Positions 1 to 8,080 of a stretch of DNA of 29,665 nucleotides are shown in pieces. Source of the stretch: an uncultured Muribaculaceae bacterium (lineage in GTDB: Bacteria; Bacteroidota; Bacteroidia; Bacteroidales; Muribaculaceae); assembly GCA_910584665.1 (NCBI GenBank), contig CAJUBL010000041.1, forward strand, positions 1-29,665, given 5' to 3'. The position numbers and the translations under genes are program-made. Below the pieces are notes generated by a model. The model ran no database searches, was not told the origin of the DNA, and saw only the letters and a list, made by a program, of their open reading frames with translations. The first letter of the stretch is position 1, and each line of letters opens with the position of its first letter.

Positions 1-63
1 TCTTTCTATAACTGGATAATGTTTAATCTGTCCAACTTTTTGGGGTCACTTCATTTTGACACA
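1..63. mobile_element. Probable end of an IS3-family insertion sequence
   Basis: Read on the minus strand, positions 60 to about 20 give TGTCAAAATGAAGTGACCCC followed by AAAAAGTTGGACA. The GTGACCCC/AAAGTTGGACA pattern resembles terminal inverted repeats I associate with IS3-family (IS150-like) elements; this is recall, not a database match. The orientation puts the interior of the element to the left, outside the window, so only the tip is visible. It lies about 20 bp beyond the miaB stop codon. No transposase sequence is present, so element identity and exact end are uncertain. Confidence 0.42.
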
Positions 64-84
64 GCCTCTTCTTTATGGGGAAAC

Positions 85-1446
85 TCAGCCGGCTATCAGC
101 TCGCATATGAGTGTTGCCGACGATGCGTCTGTCACCCTGACCTTCACAAGGTCTCCTACATTGAACGTTCCACGCGGGAATACCGCTGTCTTGTTCTGTG
201 ACGTGCGGCCTACCCACTGGTCGGCGCTACGTCTGGATACACCCTCTACCAATACCTCATACTCCCGGCCTATATCACGGCGGTTACTCTCGGCCGACAG
301 TTCGTTCTGCAAGGCGATCATGCGGTTAAGACGCTCTATCTTCACATCCTCAGGCACATTATCGGGCATGTGTTTCGATGCCAGTGTGCCGGGACGCTCG
401 GAGTACTTAAACATGAAAGCGGTGTCAAATCCCACTTCCCGCATCAGCGACAATGTCTCCTGAAAATCTTCCTCGCTCTCGTCATGGAAACCGGTAAACA
501 TATCGGTGGTTATGGAACAGTCGGGAATAGCGTGACGTATGGCGGCGATACGGCCGAGATACCACTCGCGCGTATACTTGCGGTTCATATCCTTAAGCAC
601 CTTATTACTGCCGCTCTGTACCGGCAGATGTATGTGGCGGCATATATTGGGATGGGCTGCAATGGCACTTATGATCTCGTCGCTCATATCCTTGGGATGT
701 GAGGTGGTGAACCGTACCCTCATGTCGGGAGCAGTCAGCGCTACGGTCTCAAGCAACCGGGCGAAGTTGTATTTCTCTCCTGTCGACTCATCGGTATAAC
801 TGTACGAATTGACATTCTGGCCAAGCAGTGTCACCTCCCTGAACCCGCGTTGTCGCAGGTCGGCAAGTTCGTTGAGTATACTCTCTACAGAGCGACTGCG
901 CTCCCGGCCACGGGTATAAGGCACGATACAGTATGAACAGAAATTATTACAACCGCGCATGATGCTTATGAAACCGCTCACACGGTTGCCGCCTATGCGG
1001 CTCGGTATCACATCGCGATAGGTCTCGGTGGCCGACAGCTCGACATTGATGGCTTTATGGCCTGTCTCGGCCGATGCAAAGAGTTCCGGCAGCGACAGAT
1101 AAGCATCCGGACCTGCCACGACATCGACACCGTGCTCGTTGATCAGCCTGTCGCGCACACGCTCGGCCATACATCCTATGACGCCTACTATGAGTCGGTG
1201 CTGTCTGCCGCGACGACGGCGCAGCGATGCGAGATATGCCAGTCTTGACAGAATCTTCTGCTCGGCATTGTCCCGTATCGAACAGGTATTCAACAGTATC
1301 GCGTCAGCATCCTCCACGCTCCCGGTCATCTCGTATCCGGCCATACCCAGTATCGATGCAACGACCTCGCTGTCGGCCACATTCATCTGGCATCCATAGG
1401 TTTCAATAAACAGCCGACGGGTCGCTGTCTCATTATTTATAGTCAT
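85..1446 (-). CDS. miaB: MiaB, tRNA-2-methylthio-N6-dimethylallyladenosine synthase
   Basis: Radical-SAM methylthiotransferase that adds a methylthio group to i6A37 in tRNAs reading UNN codons, a cytosolic reaction using two [4Fe-4S] clusters. The 453-residue protein has the three N-terminal cluster cysteines (C19, C55, C92) of the UPF0004 domain. The radical-SAM CxxxCxxC motif is at C166, C170 and C173 in the context RGCNNFCSYCIVPYTRGRER, which is the MiaB rather than the RimO or MtaB signature. A C-terminal TRAM domain occupies roughly residues 385-450. Length is normal for MiaB. The gene is transcribed away from the CoA-transferase gene, with which it shares a 105-bp promoter region, and its 3' end abuts a likely IS end. 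The start is the ATG at 1446, followed by the typical RLFIETYGCQMN opening. Confidence 0.96.
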   Translation of the reverse strand: MTINNETATRRLFIETYGCQMNVADSEVVASILGMAGYEMTGSVEDADAILLNTCSIRDNAEQKILSRLAYLASLRRRRGRQHRLIVGVIGCMAERVRDRLINEHGVDVVAGPDAYLSLPELFASAETGHKAINVELSATETYRDVIPSRIGGNRVSGFISIMRGCNNFCSYCIVPYTRGRERSRSVESILNELADLRQRGFREVTLLGQNVNSYSYTDESTGEKYNFARLLETVALTAPDMRVRFTTSHPKDMSDEIISAIAAHPNICRHIHLPVQSGSNKVLKDMNRKYTREWYLGRIAAIRHAIPDCSITTDMFTGFHDESEEDFQETLSLMREVGFDTAFMFKYSERPGTLASKHMPDNVPEDVKIERLNRMIALQNELSAESNRRDIGREYEVLVEGVSRRSADQWVGRTSQNKTAVFPRGTFNVGDLVKVRVTDASSATLICELIAG

Positions 1447-1452
1447 AAAATT

Positions 1453-1494
1453 ATTGTGAAATATCAGAATTATGCGTAATTTTGCACAAAATTA
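1453..1494 (+). promoter_or_regulatory. Divergent promoter region with palindromic -7 elements
   Basis: TAATTTTG at 1477-1484 matches the Bacteroidetes -7 consensus TAnnTTTG. ATTG at 1453-1456, 20 bp upstream, fits a weak -33 box, so transcription would run into the CoA-transferase gene. CAAAATTA at 1487-1494 is the same -7 motif on the opposite strand, pointing toward miaB. The two make an 8+2+8 palindrome. No convincing -33 box was seen for the miaB direction. Confidence 0.6.
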
Positions 1495-1551
1495 CAAAAT
1501 CCGCGCAAAACGGAGTATAAAGAAACTTAAAAATAAACCAGCAATATTGTA

Positions 1552-3045
1552 ATGGCATACAATTTTATCACAGCCCAGGAGGCAGCCTCCATGATCAACA
1601 ACGGCGATACGCTCGGTCTGTCAGGATTCACCGCCCCCGGAAACCCCAAGGCTATCCTCGAGGAGGTAGCCCGCAAGGCGGCCAGAGAGCACGAGGAAGG
1701 CCGTCCCTACAAGGTGAATATCTTCACCGGCGCTTCGACCAACGACCATGTAGACGGTATCCTCTCGCGCAATGACGCCATCAACATGCGTGCCCCCTAC
1801 CAGAATACCCCCGACCTGCGCAAGCGCATCAATGCCCATGACGCACATTACTTCGACCGTCATCTCAGCGAGATGGCACAGGAGACGCGCTACGGCTTCT
1901 ACGGCAAGGTCAACTATGCCATTATCGAGGCTGCCGACATCACCGAGGACGGCCATATACTGCTCGGATGCGGTCTCGGAAACATCCCGACCTATGCCAG
2001 GATGGCCGACAGGATCTTCGTCGAGATCAATGAGGCTCTGCCCACATCGATACGCGGCATGCACGACATATACCTTCCGCTTGATCCGCCAAACCGTACC
2101 GAGATACCCATCTTTCATGCCAATGACCGCATCGGTTCATCTCTTCTCAAGATCGATCCCGCTAAGGTAGCCGGTATCGTGCGCACCAACTCTCTTGACG
2201 GAGTTAAGCCATTCACAGAACCCGACGAGATCAGCAAGCAGATCGGCTCCAATGTAGTACGCTTCCTGCTTCACGAGTACCGTGCCGGGCGTATCCCCAA
2301 GGAGTTCCTGCCGTTACAGAGCGGTGTGGGCAACGTGGCCAACGCCGTACTGTACGATCTGGGTGAAAGCACCGAGATTCCTCCGTTCATGATGTACACC
2401 GAGGTGATACAGGATGCCGTTCTTGAGCTTCTGATGAAAGGCAAATGTACCTTTGCCAGCACCTGCTCGATGACATTCAGCGACGAGACTGAGAAGAAGC
2501 TCTTCGCCGACCTCGATTTCTTCCATGACAAGATACTGATGCGTCCGGCAGAGATCTCAAACAATCCTGAGGTAATACGCCGTCTCGGCGTCATAGCGAT
2601 GAACACCGCCCTTGAGGCCGATATCTTCGGATGTGTCAACTCGACACACGTTCTCGGCACACGTATGATGAACGGCATAGGCGGTTCGGGCGATTTCACC
2701 CGTAACGCCTACATCTCCATTTTCAGCTGTCCGTCGGTCACCAAAGGCGGACTGATCAGCAACATCGTCCCGATGGTATCGCATCCGGACCACAGCGAAC
2801 ACTCGGTCGACATCCTCATCACCGATCAGGGAATTGCCGATCTCCGCGGCAAGGATCCCGTACAGCGTGCAGAGGCCATAATCGAGAACTGCGCCAACCC
2901 GATGTACCGCGAGCTCCTCTGGGATTACCTCAAGATGGGTAAGGGTGGCCAGACGCCCCACTCGCTCGCCGCAGCGTTCGCATTCCACTGCGAATTTGCC
3001 AACTCGGGCGACATGCGTAACGTCGACTATAGTAAATATTTCTAA
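1552..3045 (+). CDS. Acetyl-CoA hydrolase/transferase family, succinate CoA-transferase type
   Basis: Class I CoA-transferase of the AarC/Cat1/ScpC type, which moves CoA between succinate and acetate (or propionate) through an enzyme-glutamyl-CoA thioester in the cytosol. In Bacteroidales this activity fits succinate/propionate fermentation or acetate formation. The 497-residue length is normal. The predicted catalytic glutamate is E284 in MYTEVIQDAV, preceded by the QSGVGNVANAV loop at 256-266. The GIGGSGDF loop near 375-382, thought to contact CoA or the oxyanion intermediate, is intact. The N-terminal NDHVDG and C-terminal DQGIADLRG segments also fit the family. The gene stands alone between a promoter region and a strong intrinsic terminator. 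The exact acyl donor and acceptor cannot be read from sequence. Confidence 0.92.
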   Translation: MAYNFITAQEAASMINNGDTLGLSGFTAPGNPKAILEEVARKAAREHEEGRPYKVNIFTGASTNDHVDGILSRNDAINMRAPYQNTPDLRKRINAHDAHYFDRHLSEMAQETRYGFYGKVNYAIIEAADITEDGHILLGCGLGNIPTYARMADRIFVEINEALPTSIRGMHDIYLPLDPPNRTEIPIFHANDRIGSSLLKIDPAKVAGIVRTNSLDGVKPFTEPDEISKQIGSNVVRFLLHEYRAGRIPKEFLPLQSGVGNVANAVLYDLGESTEIPPFMMYTEVIQDAVLELLMKGKCTFASTCSMTFSDETEKKLFADLDFFHDKILMRPAEISNNPEVIRRLGVIAMNTALEADIFGCVNSTHVLGTRMMNGIGGSGDFTRNAYISIFSCPSVTKGGLISNIVPMVSHPDHSEHSVDILITDQGIADLRGKDPVQRAEAIIENCANPMYRELLWDYLKMGKGGQTPHSLAAAFAFHCEFANSGDMRNVDYSKYF

Positions 3046-3167
3046 TTCTTTCACATACCGGACAAACTTTTATTCAAGCCAATCTGTTTATCTGATATGA
3101 GAAGGCATTTTGCTGACGTTATAAAAAAGTCAAAGAACCTCGATTGAATAGAGATAACCTTCTCCGT

Positions 3168-3216
3168 CCGCCTCTGCAGGTCGACCATCACGGCCTCTGG
3201 AGGCGGGCTCTTTTTT
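3168..3216 (+). terminator. Intrinsic terminator after the CoA-transferase gene
   Basis: CCGCCTC at 3168-3174 pairs with GAGGCGG at 3200-3206. The helix probably continues inward through an imperfect stretch (AGG with CCT). A run of six T follows at 3211-3216. The T-run ends only 13 bases before the likely ATG of the next gene at 3230, so it is both a terminator for the upstream gene and a potential attenuator for the downstream one. Confidence 0.7.
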
Positions 3217-3229
3217 GAAATCACGTTTC

Positions 3230-5050
3230 ATGAGAATCAAACTCCCCTTACTATTGTCTCTGATATCATTCCGGATTACGGCCGCAGAAATACAGGCAGA
3301 CGAACATTGGGTCAGAAACAATTACATCAAGACCGAGCACTCCGTACCAATGCGCGACAGTGTATGCCTGCATACAATAGTCTACGCACCTTCCGACACG
3401 CTCCCCCACCCCATACTGCTCACGCGATGCACTTACGGATCCGGACCTTACGGTCCGGACAGCTATGATCCCGCCCTATGGAAACTACTCAAGCCTTTCA
3501 CCTCACGCAGATATATCATAGTGAAACAGGATCTGCGCGGCCTGCGTATGAGCCAGGGATCGTTCATTCACATACGCCCCGCAGGACAACTCTGCGACAC
3601 CGGCACCAACGAGCTGACCGATACCTACGACACTGCCGACTGGCTCCTTGACAACACCAACAGCAACGGCTGTATCGGCGTCTCGGGAAACAGCTATCTC
3701 GGCTTCACATCACTACTGGCCGGCATGTCATGCCATCCGGCCATCAAGGCGATATGCCCTCAGGCGCCCATAGGCGACTGGTTCATGGGTGATGATTTCC
3801 ACCACAACGGGGCATTCATGCCCTCTCATGCGTTCAGTTTTATGTCCCGTCACGGTCAGCCACGACACGGGCTGTCGCCACACGCTCCGGTATGTCCGGA
3901 ATATATTGACGGGAACAAAGATGATTTTTACAATAAACACCGCACTGTCTCCAGCCTGTCAGGACTGCTGGGCGACTCCATCAGTTTCTGGAACGAAATG
4001 ACCGTCCATCCGGACTATGACTCTTTCTGGTACGACCGCTGTCCTCTGCACCATATCGACACCATAACCTCAGCAGTACTTCTCACTGGAGGATGGTACG
4101 ACGCCGAGGACCTCTACGGCACCCTTGCCGCCTACGATGCGATAACATCACGCTGCCCATCCACACCATGCCATCTCATCATGGGACCCTGGGGTCACGG
4201 GTCATGGCGCCGCAACTTCAGGGGATTCGGCGATATCACTTTCGGACAATACGATACCACAGCCTGCTTCAGATCCCTCTGGGTGGCATTCTTCGAACAT
4301 TACCTTCGCGGCATAAACATGCCGTTACCCGACGGAGCCACCTGCTTCTCGTCGGGCGACAACAGCTGGCATACATTACCGCAATGGCCGCCGGCCTCAA
4401 CCCGCCCGCTTGTTATTTTTCCGGGTGACGGCGGAAAACTGTCAACCATGCGTCCCGATAATACACCGTCATTCTCCACTTATCTGTCAGACCCTTCTAA
4501 CCCGGTACCATACACGATGGACAAAGGTGATTACATGACCGAAGACCAGCGTTTCGCATCAGGCCGTCCTGACGTTCTCACCTTTGTCTCCGAACCTCTG
4601 GACTCGGCTGTCACCGTAGCCGGAACCGTCATACCTGAGATATGGATGTCATCGACCACCGATGATGCCGACATCGTAGTCAAGATCATAGATGTTTATC
4701 CGGACGATCCTCAGCTCGGGAATCTTTCGGGTTACTGCCAGCTCATACGCGGCGATATCATGCCGGCCCATTATCGCGAAGGATTCGACCACCGCGCTCC
4801 GCTCGTACCCGGCACGGCCACACCGGTCACGGTTCCGATGCCCGACATATTCCATACATTCATGCCCGGTCACCGGCTAATGGTACAGATACAGAGCAGC
4901 TGGTTTCCGCTGTTCAGAATGAGCCCGCAGCAATGTATCGACGAATACCGCTGTGACGAGACTGACCTGATTCCCGCCTATATCACTATCTACCACGATT
5001 CCACCCGTCCGTCAGCCATCACACTTCCGGTCATCTCCGGCAGACTTTAA
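3230..5050 (+). CDS. Secreted CocE/NonD (X-Pro dipeptidyl-peptidase S15-like) hydrolase
   Basis: Alpha/beta hydrolase of the CocE/NonD/PepX group, which cleaves esters, amides or Xaa-Pro dipeptides; the substrate is unknown here. The start is placed at ATG 3230, giving 606 residues. The in-frame TTG at 3215 lies within the terminator T-run and is unlikely. Residues 1 to about 20 form a signal peptide (MRIKLPLLLSLISFRITAA), so the protein is probably periplasmic or surface exposed. The nucleophile is S155 in SGNSYLG, with the acid D291 in GGWYDAED and the histidine H323 in GPWGHGSW. The C-terminal third (about 370-600) is the beta-jelly-roll domain of PepX-like enzymes. No partner gene is adjacent; it lies between a terminator and the ftsX promoter. 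Confidence 0.85.
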   Translation: MRIKLPLLLSLISFRITAAEIQADEHWVRNNYIKTEHSVPMRDSVCLHTIVYAPSDTLPHPILLTRCTYGSGPYGPDSYDPALWKLLKPFTSRRYIIVKQDLRGLRMSQGSFIHIRPAGQLCDTGTNELTDTYDTADWLLDNTNSNGCIGVSGNSYLGFTSLLAGMSCHPAIKAICPQAPIGDWFMGDDFHHNGAFMPSHAFSFMSRHGQPRHGLSPHAPVCPEYIDGNKDDFYNKHRTVSSLSGLLGDSISFWNEMTVHPDYDSFWYDRCPLHHIDTITSAVLLTGGWYDAEDLYGTLAAYDAITSRCPSTPCHLIMGPWGHGSWRRNFRGFGDITFGQYDTTACFRSLWVAFFEHYLRGINMPLPDGATCFSSGDNSWHTLPQWPPASTRPLVIFPGDGGKLSTMRPDNTPSFSTYLSDPSNPVPYTMDKGDYMTEDQRFASGRPDVLTFVSEPLDSAVTVAGTVIPEIWMSSTTDDADIVVKIIDVYPDDPQLGNLSGYCQLIRGDIMPAHYREGFDHRAPLVPGTATPVTVPMPDIFHTFMPGHRLMVQIQSSWFPLFRMSPQQCIDEYRCDETDLIPAYITIYHDSTRPSAITLPVISGRL

Positions 5051-5091
5051 CATTAATTATCGATACAGTCCGTATTTTCATTCAAAGATAC

Positions 5092-5123
5092 TTGACAAAA
5101 GGGGTACCGATGTTGTAATTTTG
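5092..5123 (+). promoter_or_regulatory. Promoter of the ftsX operon
   Basis: TAATTTTG at 5116-5123 matches the Bacteroidetes -7 element. TTGAC at 5092-5096 is a reasonable -33 element, with about 20-21 bp between them. It lies about 70 bp before the ftsX start, downstream of the hydrolase stop codon, and is the only good promoter match before the seven-gene run. Confidence 0.6.
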
Positions 5124-5196
5124 CAGTAATTTCGGGTATATAAATACCCTATGACCACATAAGTGGCTCACATACAGCCACAACAACATATTCATA

Positions 5197-6066
5197 ATGA
5201 AAAAGAACAACCTCTCGGGTAAAACGATATTCGGCAAGCAGCTTATGGCGACAGTAAGCGTAATGATCGTATTGCTTATCTTAGGTCTATTCGCCGCCTT
5301 TGCCATCGGGGCAGGACAATTTTCGAACTCACTGAAGTCACGGATGGGCTTTACCGTCGTCATGAATGACGATGTCTCACCCAAGGCACTTGAATCGATG
5401 CAGAAGATGCTGACTACAGCACCATACGCCGGAACAATCACTTTCACCTCGGCCGACGAGGTAATGTCCGGATGGGAAAAAGAGAACGGCGAGGACATAA
5501 TGGCCGTGTTAGGAGCCAACCCGTTCGGCGCACAATACGAGGTAACAGTCACACCCGAATACGCGATGAGTGACAGCCTCGAGGCAATCACAGCATCCAT
5601 AGGCACAATTCCCGGGGTTGACGAAGTATCCACCACCACCGAAGTAGTCGATGTCATCAACCGTCTTGTCGACATAATCACAATGATATTCCTTCCGCTG
5701 GCACTGGCACTTCTTCTTGTATCGGGCGTACTGATCAACAATACCATACGCCTTACAGTCTATTCAAGCCGCTTCCTCATACATACAATGAAGCTCGTAG
5801 GTGCGACCGGTGCTTTCATACGACGGCCGTTCATACACACGGGGATCATCAACGGTGTGACTGCAGGCATACTGGCCGGCATCATTCTCTCGCTCATAAT
5901 AAGCGGTATCCACTCGGCTTCACCCGATATATCCGGCTTCATATCCTGGACATCGATGGCATGGGTATTTCCGGCCATGATAGTCCTTGGCGTAGCCATA
6001 TGCGGAATCGCCGCCGCCCTCGCCACCAACAAGTACCTGCGGCTCGGCTACGACGAGATGTTCTGA
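5197..6066 (+). CDS. ftsX: Cell division protein FtsX
   Basis: Permease-like partner of the ATPase FtsE; the FtsEX complex at the division site controls periplasmic peptidoglycan hydrolases. The 289-residue protein has the FtsX layout. A cytoplasmic N-terminus is followed by one membrane segment (about 21-43), a periplasmic domain (about 44-160) and three C-terminal membrane segments (about 165-190, 215-240, 250-275). The coupling-helix region near RFLIHTMKLVGAT is typical of FtsX. ftsE is not in the window, which is usual for Bacteroidetes, where the genes can be apart. It heads a run followed by DUF3098 and uppP, an order I recognise from many Bacteroidetes genomes. Confidence 0.9.
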   Translation: MKKNNLSGKTIFGKQLMATVSVMIVLLILGLFAAFAIGAGQFSNSLKSRMGFTVVMNDDVSPKALESMQKMLTTAPYAGTITFTSADEVMSGWEKENGEDIMAVLGANPFGAQYEVTVTPEYAMSDSLEAITASIGTIPGVDEVSTTTEVVDVINRLVDIITMIFLPLALALLLVSGVLINNTIRLTVYSSRFLIHTMKLVGATGAFIRRPFIHTGIINGVTAGILAGIILSLIISGIHSASPDISGFISWTSMAWVFPAMIVLGVAICGIAAALATNKYLRLGYDEMF

Positions 6067-6118
6067 CTCCCTCCCGTCCGAAGCATTCACTATAAGACAT
6101 AAATAACAATCATATATA

Positions 6119-6382
6119 ATGAACAAAACACAGAACAGCAACGACAGCAAGGCAACCGGGAAACCGCAGCTGCCTCTCGTCAGAGCCAACTTCATTCTAA
6201 TGGCAGTCTCGGCACTGCTCATCATAATCGGATTCCTCCTGATGTTAGGTTCCGGCTCTGACGGCAAAGAATTCAATCCCGACATATTCAGTACACGTCG
6301 TATAGTAGTAGGTCCTACAATAGCCTTTATAGGCTTCGTGGCAATGGGAGTGTCTATCATTTACAGGCCACGCCGCCATTAG
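6119..6382 (+). CDS. DUF3098 small membrane protein
   Basis: 87-residue protein of unknown function. Its polar N-terminus (about 1-24) is followed by two membrane helices (about 25-45 and 63-82) separated by a short loop containing EFNPDIFSTRRIVVGP, which is characteristic of DUF3098. This family is found in Bacteroidetes between ftsX and the undecaprenyl-diphosphatase gene, exactly its position here (52 bp after ftsX, 62 bp before uppP). The conserved location suggests a role in cell envelope or division, but no activity is known and none can be read from the sequence. Confidence 0.85.
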   Translation: MNKTQNSNDSKATGKPQLPLVRANFILMAVSALLIIIGFLLMLGSGSDGKEFNPDIFSTRRIVVGPTIAFIGFVAMGVSIIYRPRRH

Positions 6383-6444
6383 CCGCCGACATACTCAGCA
6401 AGTACAATTTCTTTTCGTTTCAACTATTCAGTCTACTTAGTATA

Positions 6445-7311
6445 ATGGATTGGCTCCAAGCATTGATTTTAGGTATTGTCCAGGGATTATCCGAGTATCT
6501 CCCGATAAGCAGTTCGGGACATCTTGAAATTTTCAAACAGATTCTGGGCATGGACATCAAGGGATCAGAATCTCTCCAGTTTGATGTTGTGCTGCATGTC
6601 GCTACCGTTCTGAGTACCATCGTGGTACTCTGGCGTGAGTTCATTCCCCTGCTGACATCGTTCTTCGGATGGAAACGCGACGACAACTTCTATTACGTAC
6701 TCAAGCTATTATTGTCCTGCGTACCCATACTCATTGTCGGACTTCTTTTCAAGAAACAGATTTCGGCACTTTTCGACGGGAATCTGCTCGTTGTAGGAAT
6801 ATGTCTTCTTATCACAGCCGCTCTCCTGTCGTTCACCTACATGTCACGCACTGAACCCGAGCGGAAACTACGTGCCGAGGGTATCACTGTCAAGGGACGT
6901 GACATCACATGGGCAGACGCATTCATCATAGGCTGCGCACAGGCTGTAGCTGTACTCCCCGGCCTCAGCCGCTCCGGATCGACCATAGCCACAGGTATAA
7001 TCATAGGCGACCGCCGTGACAAACTGGCCCAGTTCTCATTCTTCATGGTCATCATCCCTATACTCGGCCAGGCTCTGCTTGACATCAAGGATATTATTTT
7101 TCCGGACCCCGATAAAGTTCAGGCCATAGCAGCGGGCAGTGTCGAGATACTACCCATGCTCATAGGTTTTCTGGCCGCATTCATCGTAGGATGCATAGCC
7201 TGCCGCTGGATGATCGAACTCATCAAAAAAGGAAAACTCATATGGTTCGCCATATATTGTGCCATAGCCGGCGCCATTTCCATAATATGGCAACTCACAC
7301 ACATAGCATGA
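6445..7311 (+). CDS. uppP: UppP/BacA undecaprenyl-diphosphatase
   Basis: Integral membrane phosphatase that converts undecaprenyl diphosphate to undecaprenyl phosphate, recycling the lipid carrier of peptidoglycan and O-antigen synthesis. It can also give bacitracin resistance. The protein has 288 residues, a normal length, and many hydrophobic helices. The first catalytic motif is EYLPISSSGH at 17-26, with E17 at the expected place. The second is PGLSRSGS at 172-179, containing the catalytic serine and arginine. Its stop codon overlaps the truB start (ATGA at 7308-7311), so the two are probably translationally coupled. Confidence 0.95.
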   Translation: MDWLQALILGIVQGLSEYLPISSSGHLEIFKQILGMDIKGSESLQFDVVLHVATVLSTIVVLWREFIPLLTSFFGWKRDDNFYYVLKLLLSCVPILIVGLLFKKQISALFDGNLLVVGICLLITAALLSFTYMSRTEPERKLRAEGITVKGRDITWADAFIIGCAQAVAVLPGLSRSGSTIATGIIIGDRRDKLAQFSFFMVIIPILGQALLDIKDIIFPDPDKVQAIAAGSVEILPMLIGFLAAFIVGCIACRWMIELIKKGKLIWFAIYCAIAGAISIIWQLTHIA

Positions 7312-8033
7312 ACTTCATAGACGGCGAAATACTGTATATAGACAAGCCGCTTGAATGGACATCATTCAATGCGGTCAAACGTGTGCGCTCTGCTATTCAG
7401 CGACGTCTCGGAATAAAGAAACTAAAGGTAGGACATGCAGGAACTCTCGATCCTCTTGCTACCGGTGTAATGATAATATGCACCGGACGGGCCACCAAGC
7501 GCATTGACGAGCTTCAGGCCGGAGTAAAAGAATATGTTGCGACTATCGCTTTAGGTGCCACCACTCCGAGCTACGATCTGGAGACGGCTATAGATGCCCG
7601 TTTCCCTACCGGTCATATAACGCACCAGCTCGTACTTGAAACCCTCAGACAATTCAAAGGACGCATCGAGCAGATACCGCCTGCGTTTTCCGCCTGCAAG
7701 ATCGACGGACACCGTGCCTACAAGATGGCCCGCCGTGGGGAAGAAGTCCGGCTAAAAGCCAAGATTCTTGTAATTGACGAGATCGAACTGCTCGATTTCT
7801 CTCCGACAGCCATCACCATTCGCGTAGTATGCAGCAAAGGCACATACATCAGAGCTCTCGCCCGCGATATAGGCAAAGCATTAAACTCCGGAGGGCACCT
7901 CACATCTCTGCGCCGCACCCGTGTAGGAACTGTCCCTGTCAGTGACTGCCTTACCATTGATCAGGCAGTAGAGCTTATAGAGACCACCGACATTGAATTG
8001 CCCGACAATTTCACGGTCAGCTGTCCGGACTGA
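7308..8033 (+). CDS. truB: TruB, tRNA pseudouridine(55) synthase
   Basis: Makes pseudouridine at position 55 in the T-arm of most tRNAs. The start is the ATG at 7308, which overlaps the uppP stop and gives 241 residues beginning MNFIDGEILYIDKP; the reading frame stays open further upstream, but only inside uppP. The catalytic aspartate is D48 in GHAGTLDPLATG, the invariant TruB motif. The later motif CSKGTYIRALARDIG, also characteristic, is present near 181-195. The protein is the short form without an extended PUA domain, usual for Bacteroidetes. It sits inside the ftsX-to-YigZ run, just before queA. Confidence 0.95.
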   Translation: MNFIDGEILYIDKPLEWTSFNAVKRVRSAIQRRLGIKKLKVGHAGTLDPLATGVMIICTGRATKRIDELQAGVKEYVATIALGATTPSYDLETAIDARFPTGHITHQLVLETLRQFKGRIEQIPPAFSACKIDGHRAYKMARRGEEVRLKAKILVIDEIELLDFSPTAITIRVVCSKGTYIRALARDIGKALNSGGHLTSLRRTRVGTVPVSDCLTIDQAVELIETTDIELPDNFTVSCPD

Positions 8034-8080
8034 TATATTCATCGCATAAAATAAAACAATCATACCACTTATACAGATTC

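Noticed and set aside
1621..2118. 165-codon open frame on the minus strand
   Set aside because: It is fully antisense to the well-supported CoA-transferase gene and its translation has no recognisable domain.
3174..3185. CTGCAGGTCGAC, identical to part of a common cloning-vector polylinker
   Set aside because: The match is only 12 bases, the flanking bases differ from the polylinker, and the segment forms part of a natural hairpin, so vector contamination is unlikely.
5082..5747. 221-codon open frame on the minus strand
   Set aside because: Antisense to ftsX and covering its promoter; low-complexity Ser/Thr/Ile-rich translation typical of a shadow frame.
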